Assembly: GCA_002300355.1 (NCBI GenBank)
Contig: NSGV01000001.1
Location: forward strand, 1-64,000
Length of the DNA stretch: 64,000 bases
Direction of reading: 5' to 3'
Source of the DNA: Streptomyces sp. TLI_235
Lineage (GTDB): Bacteria > Actinomycetota > Actinomycetes > Streptomycetales > Streptomycetaceae
This document shows positions 24,386 to 36,189 of the stretch, piece by piece. Position 1 is the first letter of the stretch. Each line of letters opens with the position of its first letter. The translations under genes were made by a program, and so were the position numbers. The notes beneath the pieces are model-generated. The model made no database searches and had not been told where the DNA came from. It was given only the letters and a program-made list of their open reading frames with translations.

Positions 24386-24528
24386 GGCGGCACGGCCGCC
24401 GCGCTGCTGTGAGGCCGGTCGCGACGGCCGGCCCGCCGGCCCGCCGTCAAGGGACGGCCAGCCACCGGGCGCTCCCCGCACCGGATCCGGCGCTTTCTCG
24501 CCGCTCGCGGCCCGGCACGGGCCTGCGC

Positions 24529-26111
24529 TCAGCCCCGGACGGACAGGAAGATCGGATTGGTGAGCGCCGCCATCGGCCCGAACGGCAGCTCGGGGCCCAT
24601 GGAGTTGCCCTTGCCGGGGCTGCCGTCCGCCCGGGGGTGCCGCACCTCGGCCCGCACATAGCCGGCCAGGGAGGCGGTGGTCCGCCACCGCGCGGTGCCG
24701 GCGCCCGAGGCGGGCAGCGACTCCTGGTGCAGCTGGCCCTCGTCGGTGAGCAACCGGACGGTGCCGCCGGGCACCCCGGAGACCGCGAGCCGGATGTCGA
24801 CCGGGTGTCGGCGGCCACCGTCAGCCGTTCCCCGACACCGGCCGCGCGGCCGCCCCCGGCGGCGGTGAACTCCAGCCCGACCGCGGCGGATTCGGCGATC
24901 CAGCTGCGGCCGGCCCGGAGCCCCGCCAGGATGTGGTGGCGGGTCAGGTCGTCGGCCAGCACGACGGTGTGCGGGGAGCCGATCACCTGCGGCTCGCTGT
25001 GCGCGTCGCTGTTGCCGATCGCCGGCAGCCACGTCGGGTCGCCGCGCCGGGCGCCCTCGGCGAGCCGGGCGTCCCAGCCGTCGACCGCGGACTCGTCGTC
25101 GTAGGTCCACGGCCCGTTCCACACCTCGACCGCGTCGGCGTCCTCGTAGCCGAACTTCCACGGGCAACCGATGTACGGGCAGTGCGGGTGCGCCGGCACC
25201 ACCAGGCCGCCCGCCTGCCGGACCTGGCCGGCGAACCGCCGGTGCGCCCCGTCGCGGGCCCGGTACCGCCAGTCGATCCACTGCCCGGGCGGCAGGCCGA
25301 GTGCCAGCCAGTGACCGTTGCGGGTGGTGACCTCCTCCCCCGCGACCACCAGCAGGTCCGGGCCGGCCAGCGGGCCCCAGACGCCGTGCGAGGACGAGGT
25401 GTTGTGGTCGGTCGAGACGATGAAGTCCAGCCCGGCGGCCCGGGCACCCGCGGCGACCTCGGCGGGCTGCCGGCGGCCGTCCGAGTGGACGGTGTGCAGG
25501 TGGCAGTCGCCGCGGTACCAGGCGCGGCCCCGGCCGCGGGCCCGCTCGGCGGGATGGGCGGGCGTGAACGCCGCCCCGTCCGGCCCGAACCGCAGGGTGA
25601 CTTCGACGCGGTACTCCATGCCCTGCGGCGCCACCTGGTACGGCCCGAGCACCACGTGCCAGGTGCCCGGCCGCACCGGCCCCGGCAGGTAGCCGGGCGT
25701 GGCCTCCGAGCGGCTGATCGCGAAGGAGCTGCGGAAGCCGCCCGACCAGCCGCGGAAGCCCCGCCCGCCGAGCCCGGTGCCGCGCTCGTCGAAGATGCCG
25801 ATGTCGCAGGAGTTGCCCGGGGTGCCGGCCGGCACCGGCGGCCGGTCGTAGCCGTACGCGACGGCGATCTCCCGCACCCCCTCCGGGACCTCGACCGGCA
25901 GGTACACGAAGTCGGCCGCGCCGGTGGCGAGCCGTCCGGTGACGACCAGGGTCTGCTCACCGGTGTCCGCACTCGTGCCCTCGCCGTCCGACGCCGCCCG
26001 CCCGGCGAACACCAGCGGCGCGAGCACCGCGGCGCCCGCCGCCGCGCTCAGCACACCGCGCCGGGGGACGGCCGCCCGCCCGCCCCCGGTCTCCTGCCCC
26101 TGCTGTGCCAC
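24529..26111 (-). pseudogene. Tat-exported PHP-domain metallohydrolase (CehA/McbA-like), one frameshift
   Basis: Starts at the GTG at 26111 with GGAGGA upstream. A Tat signal (PRRGVLSAAAGAAVLAPLVF) is followed by a beta-rich domain and then the PHP metal site: YRGDCHLHTVHSDG near residue 205, FIVSTDHNTSSSHG, VVAGEEVTT, VVPAHPHCPYIG and AIGNSDAHSEPQ. The frame then breaks near 24803, within an ACCCGGTC context, where one base appears missing. The remaining 90 residues (VDIRLAVSGVPGGTVRLLTD onward) are intact in the next frame. All metal ligands lie before the break, so a truncated product might fold. The break may be a sequence error. Confidence 0.85.
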
Positions 26112-26300
26112 GACCGTCCTCCGTCCGCCGAGGGTCCGTACCGGACACCTACCCGTCCGGGTGAACGCCGGGGACGACCGGACGAGCCGGCGGACCACCG
26201 CCGGATGACGATTCCGCGCGCCCGGGCCCGCCGGAGCGACTGCCGGACCGGTCAGGAACGGAGAAGCACCTGCCGGAGAGCCGGGGCTAGCGTGGCGGCC

Positions 26301-26711
26301 ATGGACATCACCATTCACTGGACCTTCCTCCCGCACACCGACCCGGACGCCTCCGTGGCCTTCTACCGCGACCTCCTCGGCTTCGAGGTCCGCAACGACG
26401 TCGGCAACGGCGCGATGCGCTGGATCACGGTCGGCCCGGCCGGGCAGCCCGGCATGTCGGTCGTCCTGGAGCCGCCCGGCATGGACCCCGGTATCACCGA
26501 GGACGAGCGCCGCACGATCACCGAGATGATGGCCAAGGGCACCTACGCCCGCATCACCCTCGCCACCTCCGACCTCGACGGTGTCTTCGACCGGCTGAAG
26601 TCCGGCGGCGCCGAGCTCGTCCAGGAGCCGACCGAGCAGCCCTACGGCCTCCGCGACTGCGCCTTCCGCGACCCGGCGGGCAACCTGGTCCGCTTCAACG
26701 AGGTCCGCTGA
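26301..26711 (+). CDS. VOC-family (glyoxalase/bleomycin-resistance-like) protein
   Basis: A 136-residue vicinal-oxygen-chelate protein: an N-terminal beta-alpha-beta unit with DPDASVAFYRDLLGFEV and a C-terminal one ending CAFRDPAGNLVRFNEV, where the final Glu is a usual metal ligand. The substrate cannot be deduced. A TAGCGT hexamer lies 7 bases before the ATG, so the message is probably leaderless. Confidence 0.88.
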   Translation: MDITIHWTFLPHTDPDASVAFYRDLLGFEVRNDVGNGAMRWITVGPAGQPGMSVVLEPPGMDPGITEDERRTITEMMAKGTYARITLATSDLDGVFDRLKSGGAELVQEPTEQPYGLRDCAFRDPAGNLVRFNEVR

Positions 26712-26831
26712 GGCAGCCTGCGAGCGAGCCGGGGAAAGAGCACCGGGCACCCGGCCCGAAGGTGATTGGATCGGGTCGGCCGACGACGGCGGGGACGGCT
26801 CCGGCGGTCCCCGCCCGACAGAGGGAGAGAC

Positions 26832-29234
<2,403 letters not shown>

Positions 29235-29320
29235 CCGGGCGGCGGCCGGTACGGCCGGACGGCAGCGGCCGGTACGGGTGGAGGACGGTAGGGGTGGACG
29301 GCCCGGCGGGCCGCGCCGGG

Positions 29321-30064
29321 TCAGTCGGCGAGGCCGAGCGGGTCGTCCACCCGGTCGAGGAGTTCGGGGCCGTTCGACCGGACGCTGTTCACCGCGGTGG
29401 ACACCGCCCGCACCGTCAGGTCGCCGCCCGCCGGGGTGTGCAGCAGGTGGTGCAGGTCGGCGGGGTCGGAACGGTCGGGGTCGAGCCAGGCGTCCAGATC
29501 GGCCGGGCCGATGGTCAGCGGCATCCGGTCGTGGACGCGGCCCGCGCTGTCGGTGGCGTCGGTGGTGATGACGGTGGTCGTGGTCAGCCACGCCGCGGGG
29601 TCGTCGTCCGGGACGGAGCGGTCACGCCAGAACTCGTACAGGCCGGCCATCAGCATCACCGAGCCGGTGCTGAGGTAGTACGGCTGCTTGAAGGCCTTCC
29701 GTCCGGCGGTGGCTCCGACCGGCCGCCACTCGAAGTAGCCGTCCGCCGGGATGACGCAGCGGCGGGCGGCGAACGCCTTGCGGAAGGCCGGCTTCTCGTG
29801 GACCGTCTCCGACCTGGCGTTGATCATCCGGGCGCCGCCGGCCGGGTCCTTCGACCAGGACGGGATGAGGCCCCAGCGCAGCGGCCGCAGCTGCCGCACC
29901 ACCTCGCCGGTCTCCCGGTCGACCCGCTCCAGCACCGCGGGCACCGGGTCGGTGGGTGCCACGTTCCAGCTCGGGGCGAGCGCCTCGGCCGGGTCCCAGC
30001 GCATCTCGCCGAGCAACCCGACCAGGTCGGTGGGTGTGGTGGTGGAGACGAAGCGGCCGCACAT
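29321..30064 (-). CDS. SOS response-associated peptidase, YedK/HMCES type
   Basis: A 247-residue SRAP protein. The start is the ATG at 30064 because Cys2 (MCGRFV) must be N-terminal after Met removal. It also has APSWNVAPTDPVPAV, PLRWGLIPSWSKDP, MINARSETVHEKPAFRKAF, RRCVIPADGYFEW and VHDRMPLTI (catalytic His). The family crosslinks to and protects abasic sites in single-stranded DNA. Confidence 0.95.
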   Translation of the reverse strand: MCGRFVSTTTPTDLVGLLGEMRWDPAEALAPSWNVAPTDPVPAVLERVDRETGEVVRQLRPLRWGLIPSWSKDPAGGARMINARSETVHEKPAFRKAFAARRCVIPADGYFEWRPVGATAGRKAFKQPYYLSTGSVMLMAGLYEFWRDRSVPDDDPAAWLTTTTVITTDATDSAGRVHDRMPLTIGPADLDAWLDPDRSDPADLHHLLHTPAGGDLTVRAVSTAVNSVRSNGPELLDRVDDPLGLAD

Positions 30065-30158
30065 GCGTCCACCCTGCCACGCCGCTGCCGCCGAGGTGGG
30101 CAGCCCGGCCGAAGTCGGCCGCGGAGCCCGCATGTGGTCGCCCCCTGCCGGCGGCCCG

Positions 30159-30941
30159 TCAGACGAGGGAGGCCAGGTCGATGACGGTGTAGCCGCGGTC
30201 CTCGACGGCGTCGATCACGGCGGGCAGGGCGCGGGAGTCCACGTTGGGGCCGGAGGTGTCGGTGGCGCCGAGGTGCATCTGGAGGATCGTGCCGGGCCCG
30301 ATCGCCCGGACGGCCCGGTCGACGGCGTCCTCGACGGTGATGCCGCCGCCCTCGCCGAGGTAGCCGCGGGTGTCGTCGGTGAACTCGATGTCGGCGAAGC
30401 CGAGCGCGTTGACCTGGGCGACGGCGTCCGCGCTGGTCTCGCTGTAGGGGAAGCGGTAGAAGGGCAGCGGGTCGGTGCCGGTGGCCTCGCGGATCGCCCG
30501 GTCGGCGCGCTCCACCTGCTCGCGCAGTCCGGCCGCGTCGAGGTCGGCGAGTGCCGGGTGGTCGTACGAGTGGCTGGCGACGCCGTGCTCGGCGGCGAGC
30601 GCCTCGGCCGCCTCCGGGTTCGCCTCGGCGAACTGGCCGGTCAGGAAGAAGGTGGCGGGTGTGTCGCGGCTGCGCAGTTCGTCGAGGACGGCGTCGATGC
30701 CGTCGTCGTTCCAGGCGGCGTTGAAGGTGAGGGCGACGACCGGGTCGTCGGTGGGGATCCGCCGGATCTCCTCGCCGAACAGGTCGGACAGCCCGCGGCG
30801 GCGCGGCGAAAGGCCGGCCGACGCGGCGGGGTCGGGTGCGCGGAACCGCCGGAGGTCCGCCGCGCCGCCGAGCGGGAGGGCGAGGGCGGCGCCGGCCGCG
30901 AGGAAGGACCGCCGCCCGAGGCGTCGCTGATGGAGTGTCAT
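30159..30941 (-). CDS. Tat-exported polysaccharide deacetylase
   Basis: A 260-residue NodB-homology protein. A Tat signal (LGRRSFLAAGAALALPLGG) is followed by VVALTFNAAWNDDGIDAVLD (metal/catalytic Asp in DDG), HGVASHSYDHPALADL (H-x3-H metal ligands), FYRFPYSETS and TILQMHLGATD. It probably removes N-acetyl groups from peptidoglycan, chitin or a similar polymer outside the cell. The start is the ATG at 30941. Confidence 0.92.
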   Translation of the reverse strand: MTLHQRRLGRRSFLAAGAALALPLGGAADLRRFRAPDPAASAGLSPRRRGLSDLFGEEIRRIPTDDPVVALTFNAAWNDDGIDAVLDELRSRDTPATFFLTGQFAEANPEAAEALAAEHGVASHSYDHPALADLDAAGLREQVERADRAIREATGTDPLPFYRFPYSETSADAVAQVNALGFADIEFTDDTRGYLGEGGGITVEDAVDRAVRAIGPGTILQMHLGATDTSGPNVDSRALPAVIDAVEDRGYTVIDLASLV

Positions 30942-31158
30942 CAGCGCAGTATCCGGTCGGCCCCGCGCCGGCCCCGGGACGACACACCGGCACCGTGCGG
31001 AGCTCCGCCGGCGGGTACGACACGCGGTGGCCGCCGTCCCGGGCGGGGCGTGACTCGACGCGCGGCGGATGGTAGGCCGGAGGGTGCGGGGAGCAGAGCG
31101 GCTTCCCCGACCGGGCGGCGGCCGCCGCCCGGGTCCGGCGGCAGACGGGATGGCGGCC

Positions 31159-31602
31159 ATGCCTCTCCAGGGCGAGTACGAGCCGAGTCCGGAGCAGTGG
31201 GTGCGGGACCAGGTGGAGCTGTACGAGAGCTCGGGCGGCAAGGAGGGCACGACGCTGCGGGGCATGCCGGTGGTCCTCCTCTCCACGCTCGGCGCGCGCA
31301 GCGGCAAGGTCCGGAAGACCCCGCTGATGCGGGTGGAACACGACGGCCGGTACGCGGTGGTGGCCTCGATGGGCGGTGCGCCGCGGCACCCGGTCTGGTA
31401 CCACAACGTGGTGGCGAACCCGCTGGTCGAGCTGCAGGACGGGCCGGTCCGGCAGGACATGGCCGCCCGGGAGCTCAGCGGCACGGAGAAGGCCGAGTGG
31501 TGGGACCGCGCGGTGGCGGCCTTCCCGGACTACGCGGCGTACCAGCAGCGGACGGATCGGGAGATCCCGGTGTTCGTGCTGGAGCCGGTGGGCGCCCGCT
31601 GA
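31159..31602 (+). CDS. Deazaflavin (F420)-dependent nitroreductase-family protein
   Basis: A 147-residue DDN-like split-barrel protein: [40 protein letters not shown] and [19 protein letters not shown] are the family core, with the F420-binding GA.SGK.R.TPL segment complete. Two ATGs (31150, 31159) are possible; 31159 has a GGATGG 6 bases upstream. It converges on the YdcF-like gene with a 7-base gap. Confidence 0.9.
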   Translation: MPLQGEYEPSPEQWVRDQVELYESSGGKEGTTLRGMPVVLLSTLGARSGKVRKTPLMRVEHDGRYAVVASMGGAPRHPVWYHNVVANPLVELQDGPVRQDMAARELSGTEKAEWWDRAVAAFPDYAAYQQRTDREIPVFVLEPVGAR

Positions 31603-31609
31603 TCCGGGT

Positions 31610-32614
31610 TCACGGCCGCCAGCCGGCCGTGGCGCCGAGGACGACCAGCAGCAGCACCGCCCCCGCGTTGGTCCGCGGGTAGCAGAGCAGCAGAGCGCCG
31701 AACTCCCGCAGCACGGCGCCGGGCCAGTAGGCCCCGGCGGTCGGGGCACCCACGACCTGCCCGGGCACGCCGGCCCGGCGGGCCTCGACGGCGGTGCGCA
31801 GCACATGGAAGTTGCTGGTGACGACGGTGCAGCGGTAGTCCGGGCGGCGGGCGCGCATCAGCCGGCCGCTGAACCGCAGGTTCTCCGCGGTGTTGCGGGA
31901 GCGGTCCTCCCGCAACACCGAGGCGGCGGGGACGCCCCGTTCGGCGGCGTACCGGGCCATCGCCTCCGCCTCGCTGAGCTGCTCGTCGCCGCCCTTGCCG
32001 CCGGAGACCACGAGCACGGGCGCAGGTCTGCCGTCGGCCTGCTCGGCGCGGAGTCCGAGCGCGCGGTCGAGCCGGGCGGCGAGCAGTGGGGACACCCGGT
32101 CGTCGTCGTCCAGCCCGGCGCCGAGCGCGACCACGAAGTCGACCTCGCGGGGCGGTGGGATCCGGCCGTACAGGGCGGAGTACCCGAGGAAGCAGAGCAG
32201 CAGGAAGGCGAGGTACCCGGCCACCAGCAGGGCGCTCGCGGCGGCCGCGTGCAGCGGCCGGGAGTCGACCCGGGCCGCCGTCCACAGCAGGCCGATCAGG
32301 CAGATGCCGGCGAGCCCGGCGAGCAGCGGCAGCAGGAACACCGGACGTCGGCCCTCCCGGCGCACCATCAGCACCCCGTTGCCGACCAGCAGCACGGCAA
32401 CGGCCAGCGCGGCGAGCACGGCGGCCACCGGCAGGGCGTCGGCGACGCCCCGGGCCGTGCCCGACGGCATCCGGTCCAGGTCCCCGAGCAGCCCGGCCGC
32501 GGCGGCCGCCGCCGCGAGGCCCAGCAGCACCGCGTTGCTGAGCCGCCGCAGGTCGCGCGCGGCACCGATCCCGAACAGGGCCAGCAGAACGGCGGCGAGC
32601 AGATAGGCGACCAT
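31610..32614 (-). CDS. YdcF-like (DUF218) membrane protein
   Basis: A 334-residue protein with four or five N-terminal membrane helices in the first 155 residues and a cytoplasmic or external DUF218 domain after: DFVVALGAGLDDDDRVSP, VLVVSGGKGGDEQLSEAEAM, LREDRSRNTAENLRFSGRLM and CTVVTSNFHVLRTAVEARRA. A last hydrophobic segment ends the protein. The family may act on envelope glycans or lipids, but no activity is settled. Confidence 0.88.
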   Translation of the reverse strand: MVAYLLAAVLLALFGIGAARDLRRLSNAVLLGLAAAAAAAGLLGDLDRMPSGTARGVADALPVAAVLAALAVAVLLVGNGVLMVRREGRRPVFLLPLLAGLAGICLIGLLWTAARVDSRPLHAAAASALLVAGYLAFLLLCFLGYSALYGRIPPPREVDFVVALGAGLDDDDRVSPLLAARLDRALGLRAEQADGRPAPVLVVSGGKGGDEQLSEAEAMARYAAERGVPAASVLREDRSRNTAENLRFSGRLMRARRPDYRCTVVTSNFHVLRTAVEARRAGVPGQVVGAPTAGAYWPGAVLREFGALLLCYPRTNAGAVLLLVVLGATAGWRP

Positions 32615-32720
32615 GCGGCGATCGTAGGCGCTGCCGCGGCCGGCCCGGCACGCCGCCACCGGCCGCTCGACGCCTACGGGGCCGGGAATCAGGACTTGCG
32701 CCGCGCCCTGAAGACACGCC

Positions 32721-33929
32721 CTACCGGGCCACCGGCAGGCTGTACTCGGGCAGTTCGATGTCGCCCGCCTTCGCGAACTGGGCGGCGAGGAGCTGCCGCA
32801 TGGGCCAGCGGTTCATCGACCGCATCGACATCGCCCGCAGGCGGATCGCCAGTGCGCTGTTCGGGGCGAATCCGCCTGCGCCGCCGGGCGGGAGTTCCTG
32901 CGCCTTGGCGACGTACGGGCGCATGACTCGGCCGTAGGCCCGGAAGGCGGCGATGGGGTCGCCGTGCGCGGCGGCGAGCTCGCCGGCCAGGACGTAGGCG
33001 CCGACCAGGGCGAGGCTGGTGCCGAGGCCGGTGAGGGGTGACGGGCTGTAGCCCGCGTCGCCGAGCAGGGCGACCCGGCCGCGGGACCAGCCGTCCAGGT
33101 GGACCTGGCCGAGGGAGTCGAGGTGGAAGTCGGTGGAACGGTGCATGGCGTCGACCAGCCGGGGCGTCTCCCAGCCGACGCCGGCGAAGCGGCGGGCGAC
33201 GGCCGCCTTCTGGGCGGCGATGTCCCTGCGGTCGAAGGTGAGCGGTGGCGAGCGGAAGGCGAGTCCGGCCTTGACCTCGCCGGGCAGTCGGCCCGGGCGG
33301 GCGGAGGCGACCAGCCCGCCGGGGGCGTTGTGCATCAGGTACCAGCCGTCGAGGTCCAGGTCGGTCTCGGCGGTGAACCAGGCGAGCTGGACGTCCAGCG
33401 GCCGGACGCAGGACGCCTCGGGGCCGAAGGCGAGGCCTCGGACCACGGAGTGCAGTCCGTCGGCGCCGATCACCGCGGCGAACCGCCGGGTGCCGGCCCG
33501 CTCGAAGTCGACGGTGACGCCGTCGCCGTCCTGCGCGAGGGCGGTGACGGTGTCGTCGAAGAGGTACTCGGTGTAGGGCGCGGTGGACTCGTGGAGCAGG
33601 CCGGCGAGGTCGCCGCGGAGGATCTCGATCTCGGAGACGATGCCCTCGCCGCCGAAGGCGTCGGCGGGCAGCCGGGAGGTGATCCGGCCGGCGGCGTCGA
33701 CGGTCGCGATGCCCTTCTGGTCGAGGCTCAGCTCGCGGGCCCGGGCCATCAGGCCCATGCGGGTGATGACGGTGCGTCCGGCGCCGCGCAGGTCGACGGT
33801 CTGGCCGCCCGGCCGTGGGGCCGGGGCGCGTTCGACGACGGTCGCGGTGAAGCCGGCCGCGTGCAGCCAGTGTGCGAGGGCCGGGCCGGCGATGCCGCCG
33901 CCGGAGATCAGGATGTCGGTGTTCCCCAT
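32721..33929 (-). CDS. FAD-dependent monooxygenase
   Basis: A 402-residue group A flavin monooxygenase: DILISGGGIAGPALAHWLHA dinucleotide fold, VIGADGLHSVVRGLAFG (DG motif), and VALLGDAGYSPSPLTGLGTS (GD motif). It resembles TetX-like and polyketide-tailoring hydroxylases; the substrate is unknown. The ATG at 33929 faces the divergent GntR-TetR fusion gene, and the 180-base gap holds two identical 12-bp sites. Confidence 0.92.
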   Translation of the reverse strand: MGNTDILISGGGIAGPALAHWLHAAGFTATVVERAPAPRPGGQTVDLRGAGRTVITRMGLMARARELSLDQKGIATVDAAGRITSRLPADAFGGEGIVSEIEILRGDLAGLLHESTAPYTEYLFDDTVTALAQDGDGVTVDFERAGTRRFAAVIGADGLHSVVRGLAFGPEASCVRPLDVQLAWFTAETDLDLDGWYLMHNAPGGLVASARPGRLPGEVKAGLAFRSPPLTFDRRDIAAQKAAVARRFAGVGWETPRLVDAMHRSTDFHLDSLGQVHLDGWSRGRVALLGDAGYSPSPLTGLGTSLALVGAYVLAGELAAAHGDPIAAFRAYGRVMRPYVAKAQELPPGGAGGFAPNSALAIRLRAMSMRSMNRWPMRQLLAAQFAKAGDIELPEYSLPVAR

Positions 33930-34003
33930 GGCTCCGAATGTACGCTGTACGCATCCGTCGACGCAAGCCGTAAATCCCCTGCACACAAGGGGGATTGACG
34001 GTA

Positions 34004-34015
34004 GTGCACTAGTGC
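34004..34015. promoter_or_regulatory. Putative operator copy 1, GTGCACTAGTGC
   Basis: A 12-bp sequence containing the palindrome GCACTAGTGC, repeated exactly 81 bases away at 34085-34096, in the gap between the monooxygenase and its divergent regulator. Confidence 0.7.
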
Positions 34016-34084
34016 TCCTGGCGCTGGTGCACCACCGCCGGGGCCCTCCGGGGCCGGTGTGGCTAGGCTGACGGACAGAGCAAG

Positions 34085-34096
34085 GTGCACTAGTGC
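34085..34096. promoter_or_regulatory. Putative operator copy 2, GTGCACTAGTGC
   Basis: Exact second copy, ending 12 bases before the regulator's GTG start and abutting its GGAGGGG ribosome binding site, as expected for autorepression. Confidence 0.72.
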
Positions 34097-34108
34097 GGAG
34101 GGGATGCC

Positions 34109-35107
34109 GTGGACCGGACCGACGGAGCGCGCTACCGCCGGATCGTCGAGGAACTGCGCGGCCGGATCGCGCGGGGCGAGCTGGCCCCGGGCGACCGGGT
34201 GCCGTCCACCCGGGAGATCACCCGGCAGTGGGGGGTGGCGATGGCGACCGCGACCAAGGTGCTCACCGAGCTCCGCCACGCCGGGCTGGTCCGTGCCGTC
34301 CCGGGCGTCGGCACGGTGGTCGCGGGTCGGGAACGGCCGCCCGCCGGCCGTCCACCCGCAGGCCACACCCCCGCAGGCCGTCCGGCCGCCGCGCGCGAGG
34401 GCGGGGCCGCGGCCCCTCCCCGCCGGGCCGGCCAGGAGTCCGCCCTCGCGGCGGACCGGATCGTGGCCGCCGCGGTGGCGATCGCCGACGCCGAGGGCCT
34501 CGCCGCGCTCTCCATGCGGCGGGTCGCGGCCGACCTCGGGGTCGCCCCGATGTCGCTGTACCGGCACGTCGCGGACAAGGACGACCTGCTGCTGCGGATG
34601 ATGGACGCCGTCTTCGCCGGCTGCTCCTTCCCCGAGGAACACCCGGAGGGCTGGCGCGAACCGCTCGCGCTGGCCGCCCGGATGCTCTGGGCGGCCTTCC
34701 GCGCGCACCCCTGGCTGGCACCGGCACTCTCCATGACCCGTCCCCAGCTCGCCGTCAACGCCCTGCCGTTCACCGAATGGGTGCTCACCGCACTGGACGA
34801 CCGCGGCCTCGACCCGTGGACGGTCTTCACCACCCATCTGACACTGCTCACCTACGTACGCGGCATCGCGATGAACGTCGAGAGCGAGAGCGCGGCGGAG
34901 GCGGACAGCGGCCTCGACGCCGAGGAGTGGATGGAAACCCAGGAACCGGCGCTGCGCGCGGTGTTGGCCGGCGGCCGGTTCCCGCTGCTGGCGCGGTACA
35001 CCGTCGACGGGTACGACTTCGACCTGGACCGCCTCTTCGAGTTCGGCCTGGAACGCCTGCTCGACGGCATCGCCGTGCTGCTCGGCGAGACCCCGCCCCG
35101 GCCCTGA
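34109..35107 (+). CDS. GntR-TetR fusion transcriptional regulator
   Basis: A 332-residue protein with two different DNA-binding domains. Residues 5-75 are a GntR winged helix (YRRIVEELRGRIARGELAPG; VPSTREITRQWGVAMATATK; LVRAVPGVGTVV). After a Pro/Ala linker, residues 112-165 are a TetR helix-turn-helix (IADAEGLAALSMRRVAADLG; MSLYRHVADKDDLLLRMMD), followed by a TetR-type C-terminal domain (DPWTVFTTHLTLLTYVRGIA). It starts at GTG with GGAGGGG upstream. It probably represses itself and the divergent monooxygenase. The cupin gene on the other strand runs 256 bases into its 3' end as read. Confidence 0.9.
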   Translation: MDRTDGARYRRIVEELRGRIARGELAPGDRVPSTREITRQWGVAMATATKVLTELRHAGLVRAVPGVGTVVAGRERPPAGRPPAGHTPAGRPAAAREGGAAAPPRRAGQESALAADRIVAAAVAIADAEGLAALSMRRVAADLGVAPMSLYRHVADKDDLLLRMMDAVFAGCSFPEEHPEGWREPLALAARMLWAAFRAHPWLAPALSMTRPQLAVNALPFTEWVLTALDDRGLDPWTVFTTHLTLLTYVRGIAMNVESESAAEADSGLDAEEWMETQEPALRAVLAGGRFPLLARYTVDGYDFDLDRLFEFGLERLLDGIAVLLGETPPRP

Positions 35108-35640
35108 GAAGTGTTGGGTAATTGATCAACTGCGTGGCGTGGTGCACTGGCGGTGATCTTCGCGGCCGAGGTGTCCGCGAAGATCACCGGGAAGCGCTGC
35201 AGCAGGTCGTCCACCCGGCCGAGGGTCATGTCGGCGTAGTCGAACCCCGGCACCACCGCCTCGCTGATCAGCCCGTCGTCGCCGGAGACCAGGTGGGAGG
35301 CCTTCCAGACGCCGCCGGGGACGGCCAGGGCAAGGAGCTGGCCCCGGGCCGGCTCCTGGCCGAGCACGGCGCTCTCCGAGCGGCCGTCCGGGTGGAGCAG
35401 GTGGTGGGTGATCGGGTCGCCGTGGTGGTGGAAGTGCAGGATGTCGGACTGGTTGAGGTGCCAGTGCCCGACCGGCGACCAGCGGGTCAGCAGGTAGTGG
35501 ATGGAGGTGACGGTGTGGCGATCGCCGCCCGGCGTGGGGACCTGTGCGCGGTGGTCGGCCTGGAACGTCCGCAGGAAGTACCCTCCCTCGACGTGCGGTT
35601 CCAGGCCCAGCCACTCGATCCACTGCTGCGCCGTCGGCAT
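34852..35640 (-). CDS. Cupin superfamily (DUF985-like) protein with abnormal 3' extension
   Basis: From the ATG at 35640 (GAGGAGG upstream) the first 160 residues form a cupin: IEWLGLEPHVEGGYFLRTFQ, TSIHYLLTRWSPVGHWHLNQ, DILHFHHHGDPITHHLLHPD, VVPGFDYADMTLGRVDDLLQ, RFPVIFADTSAAKIT. Family members normally stop about here. This frame instead runs another 95 codons, antisense to the regulator gene, with Ser/Arg-rich low-complexity content. The extension looks non-native, so a lost stop or a small indel near 35150-35180 is likely. Cupin_5 proteins are often called sugar-epimerase-like, but activity is unproven. Confidence 0.75.
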   Translation of the reverse strand: MPTAQQWIEWLGLEPHVEGGYFLRTFQADHRAQVPTPGGDRHTVTSIHYLLTRWSPVGHWHLNQSDILHFHHHGDPITHHLLHPDGRSESAVLGQEPARGQLLALAVPGGVWKASHLVSGDDGLISEAVVPGFDYADMTLGRVDDLLQRFPVIFADTSAAKITASAPRHAVDQLPNTSQGRGGVSPSSTAMPSSRRSRPNSKRRSRSKSYPSTVYRASSGNRPPANTARSAGSWVSIHSSASRPLSASAALSLSTFIAMPRT

Positions 35641-35695
35641 GGCACCCTCCTCGCCCGGTGCTCCGATTCGCGCCCCCGCGCAGGGGCGTGCGCCG

Positions 35696-36154
35696 TCAGC
35701 TGATGGACTCCACCGTTGCGCTCGCGGAGCCCTCGGGGGTGTCGTAGTGGACGGTCTCGCCGGGGCGGCGGCCGAGGAGCGCGCGGCCCAGGGGGCTGTC
35801 GGCGGTGACCGAGGTCTGCGCCAGCTCCCTGGCCACCTCGCCGATCTGGACCGTCTCGGTGGTGCCGTCGGCGAAGCGGACGGTGACGGTGCTGCCCACG
35901 CCGACCGCGTCGGTGCGGGGCCGGCCGGCGATGTCCGCCTGGTGGAGGCGGGCGGTGATCTCGGCGATCCGGGTGTCGAGGCGGGCCACCTCGCTGGCGC
36001 GCTGGAGTTCGTCGGCCTGGTCGGCCCGGTCCCCCGTCGAGTCGGTGACCTGGAGGGTCTCGGCGACGCTCTCGCGCTCCGCCTGCAGATCGCCGAGCTC
36101 CTGCGCGAGCGCCCGGCGTGCCTCCGGACTGATCGGTTCGGGTTCACCGTTCAT
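35696..36154 (-). CDS. GreA/GreB-family transcription elongation factor-like protein
   Basis: A 152-residue protein with an N-terminal coiled coil (ARRALAQELGDLQAERESVA; ARLDTRIAEITARLHQADIA) and a C-terminal FKBP-like domain (VGVGSTVTVRFADGTTETVQ; SPLGRALLGRRPGETVHY). It is the Gre layout. Coil-tip acidic residues (TGDRADQADE) are present in altered form, so it may bind RNA polymerase rather than stimulate cleavage. The gene follows the encapsulin gene with a 35-base gap. Confidence 0.88.
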   Translation of the reverse strand: MNGEPEPISPEARRALAQELGDLQAERESVAETLQVTDSTGDRADQADELQRASEVARLDTRIAEITARLHQADIAGRPRTDAVGVGSTVTVRFADGTTETVQIGEVARELAQTSVTADSPLGRALLGRRPGETVHYDTPEGSASATVESIS

Positions 36155-36189
36155 TGCTGCTCCTGTGGTGGTGGCGGCCCGGACGAGGG

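Noticed and set aside
29235..29320. Repeated CGGCCGGTACGG phrases after the UvrA paralogue
   Set aside because: Too short and too close to background GC composition to call a terminator or element.
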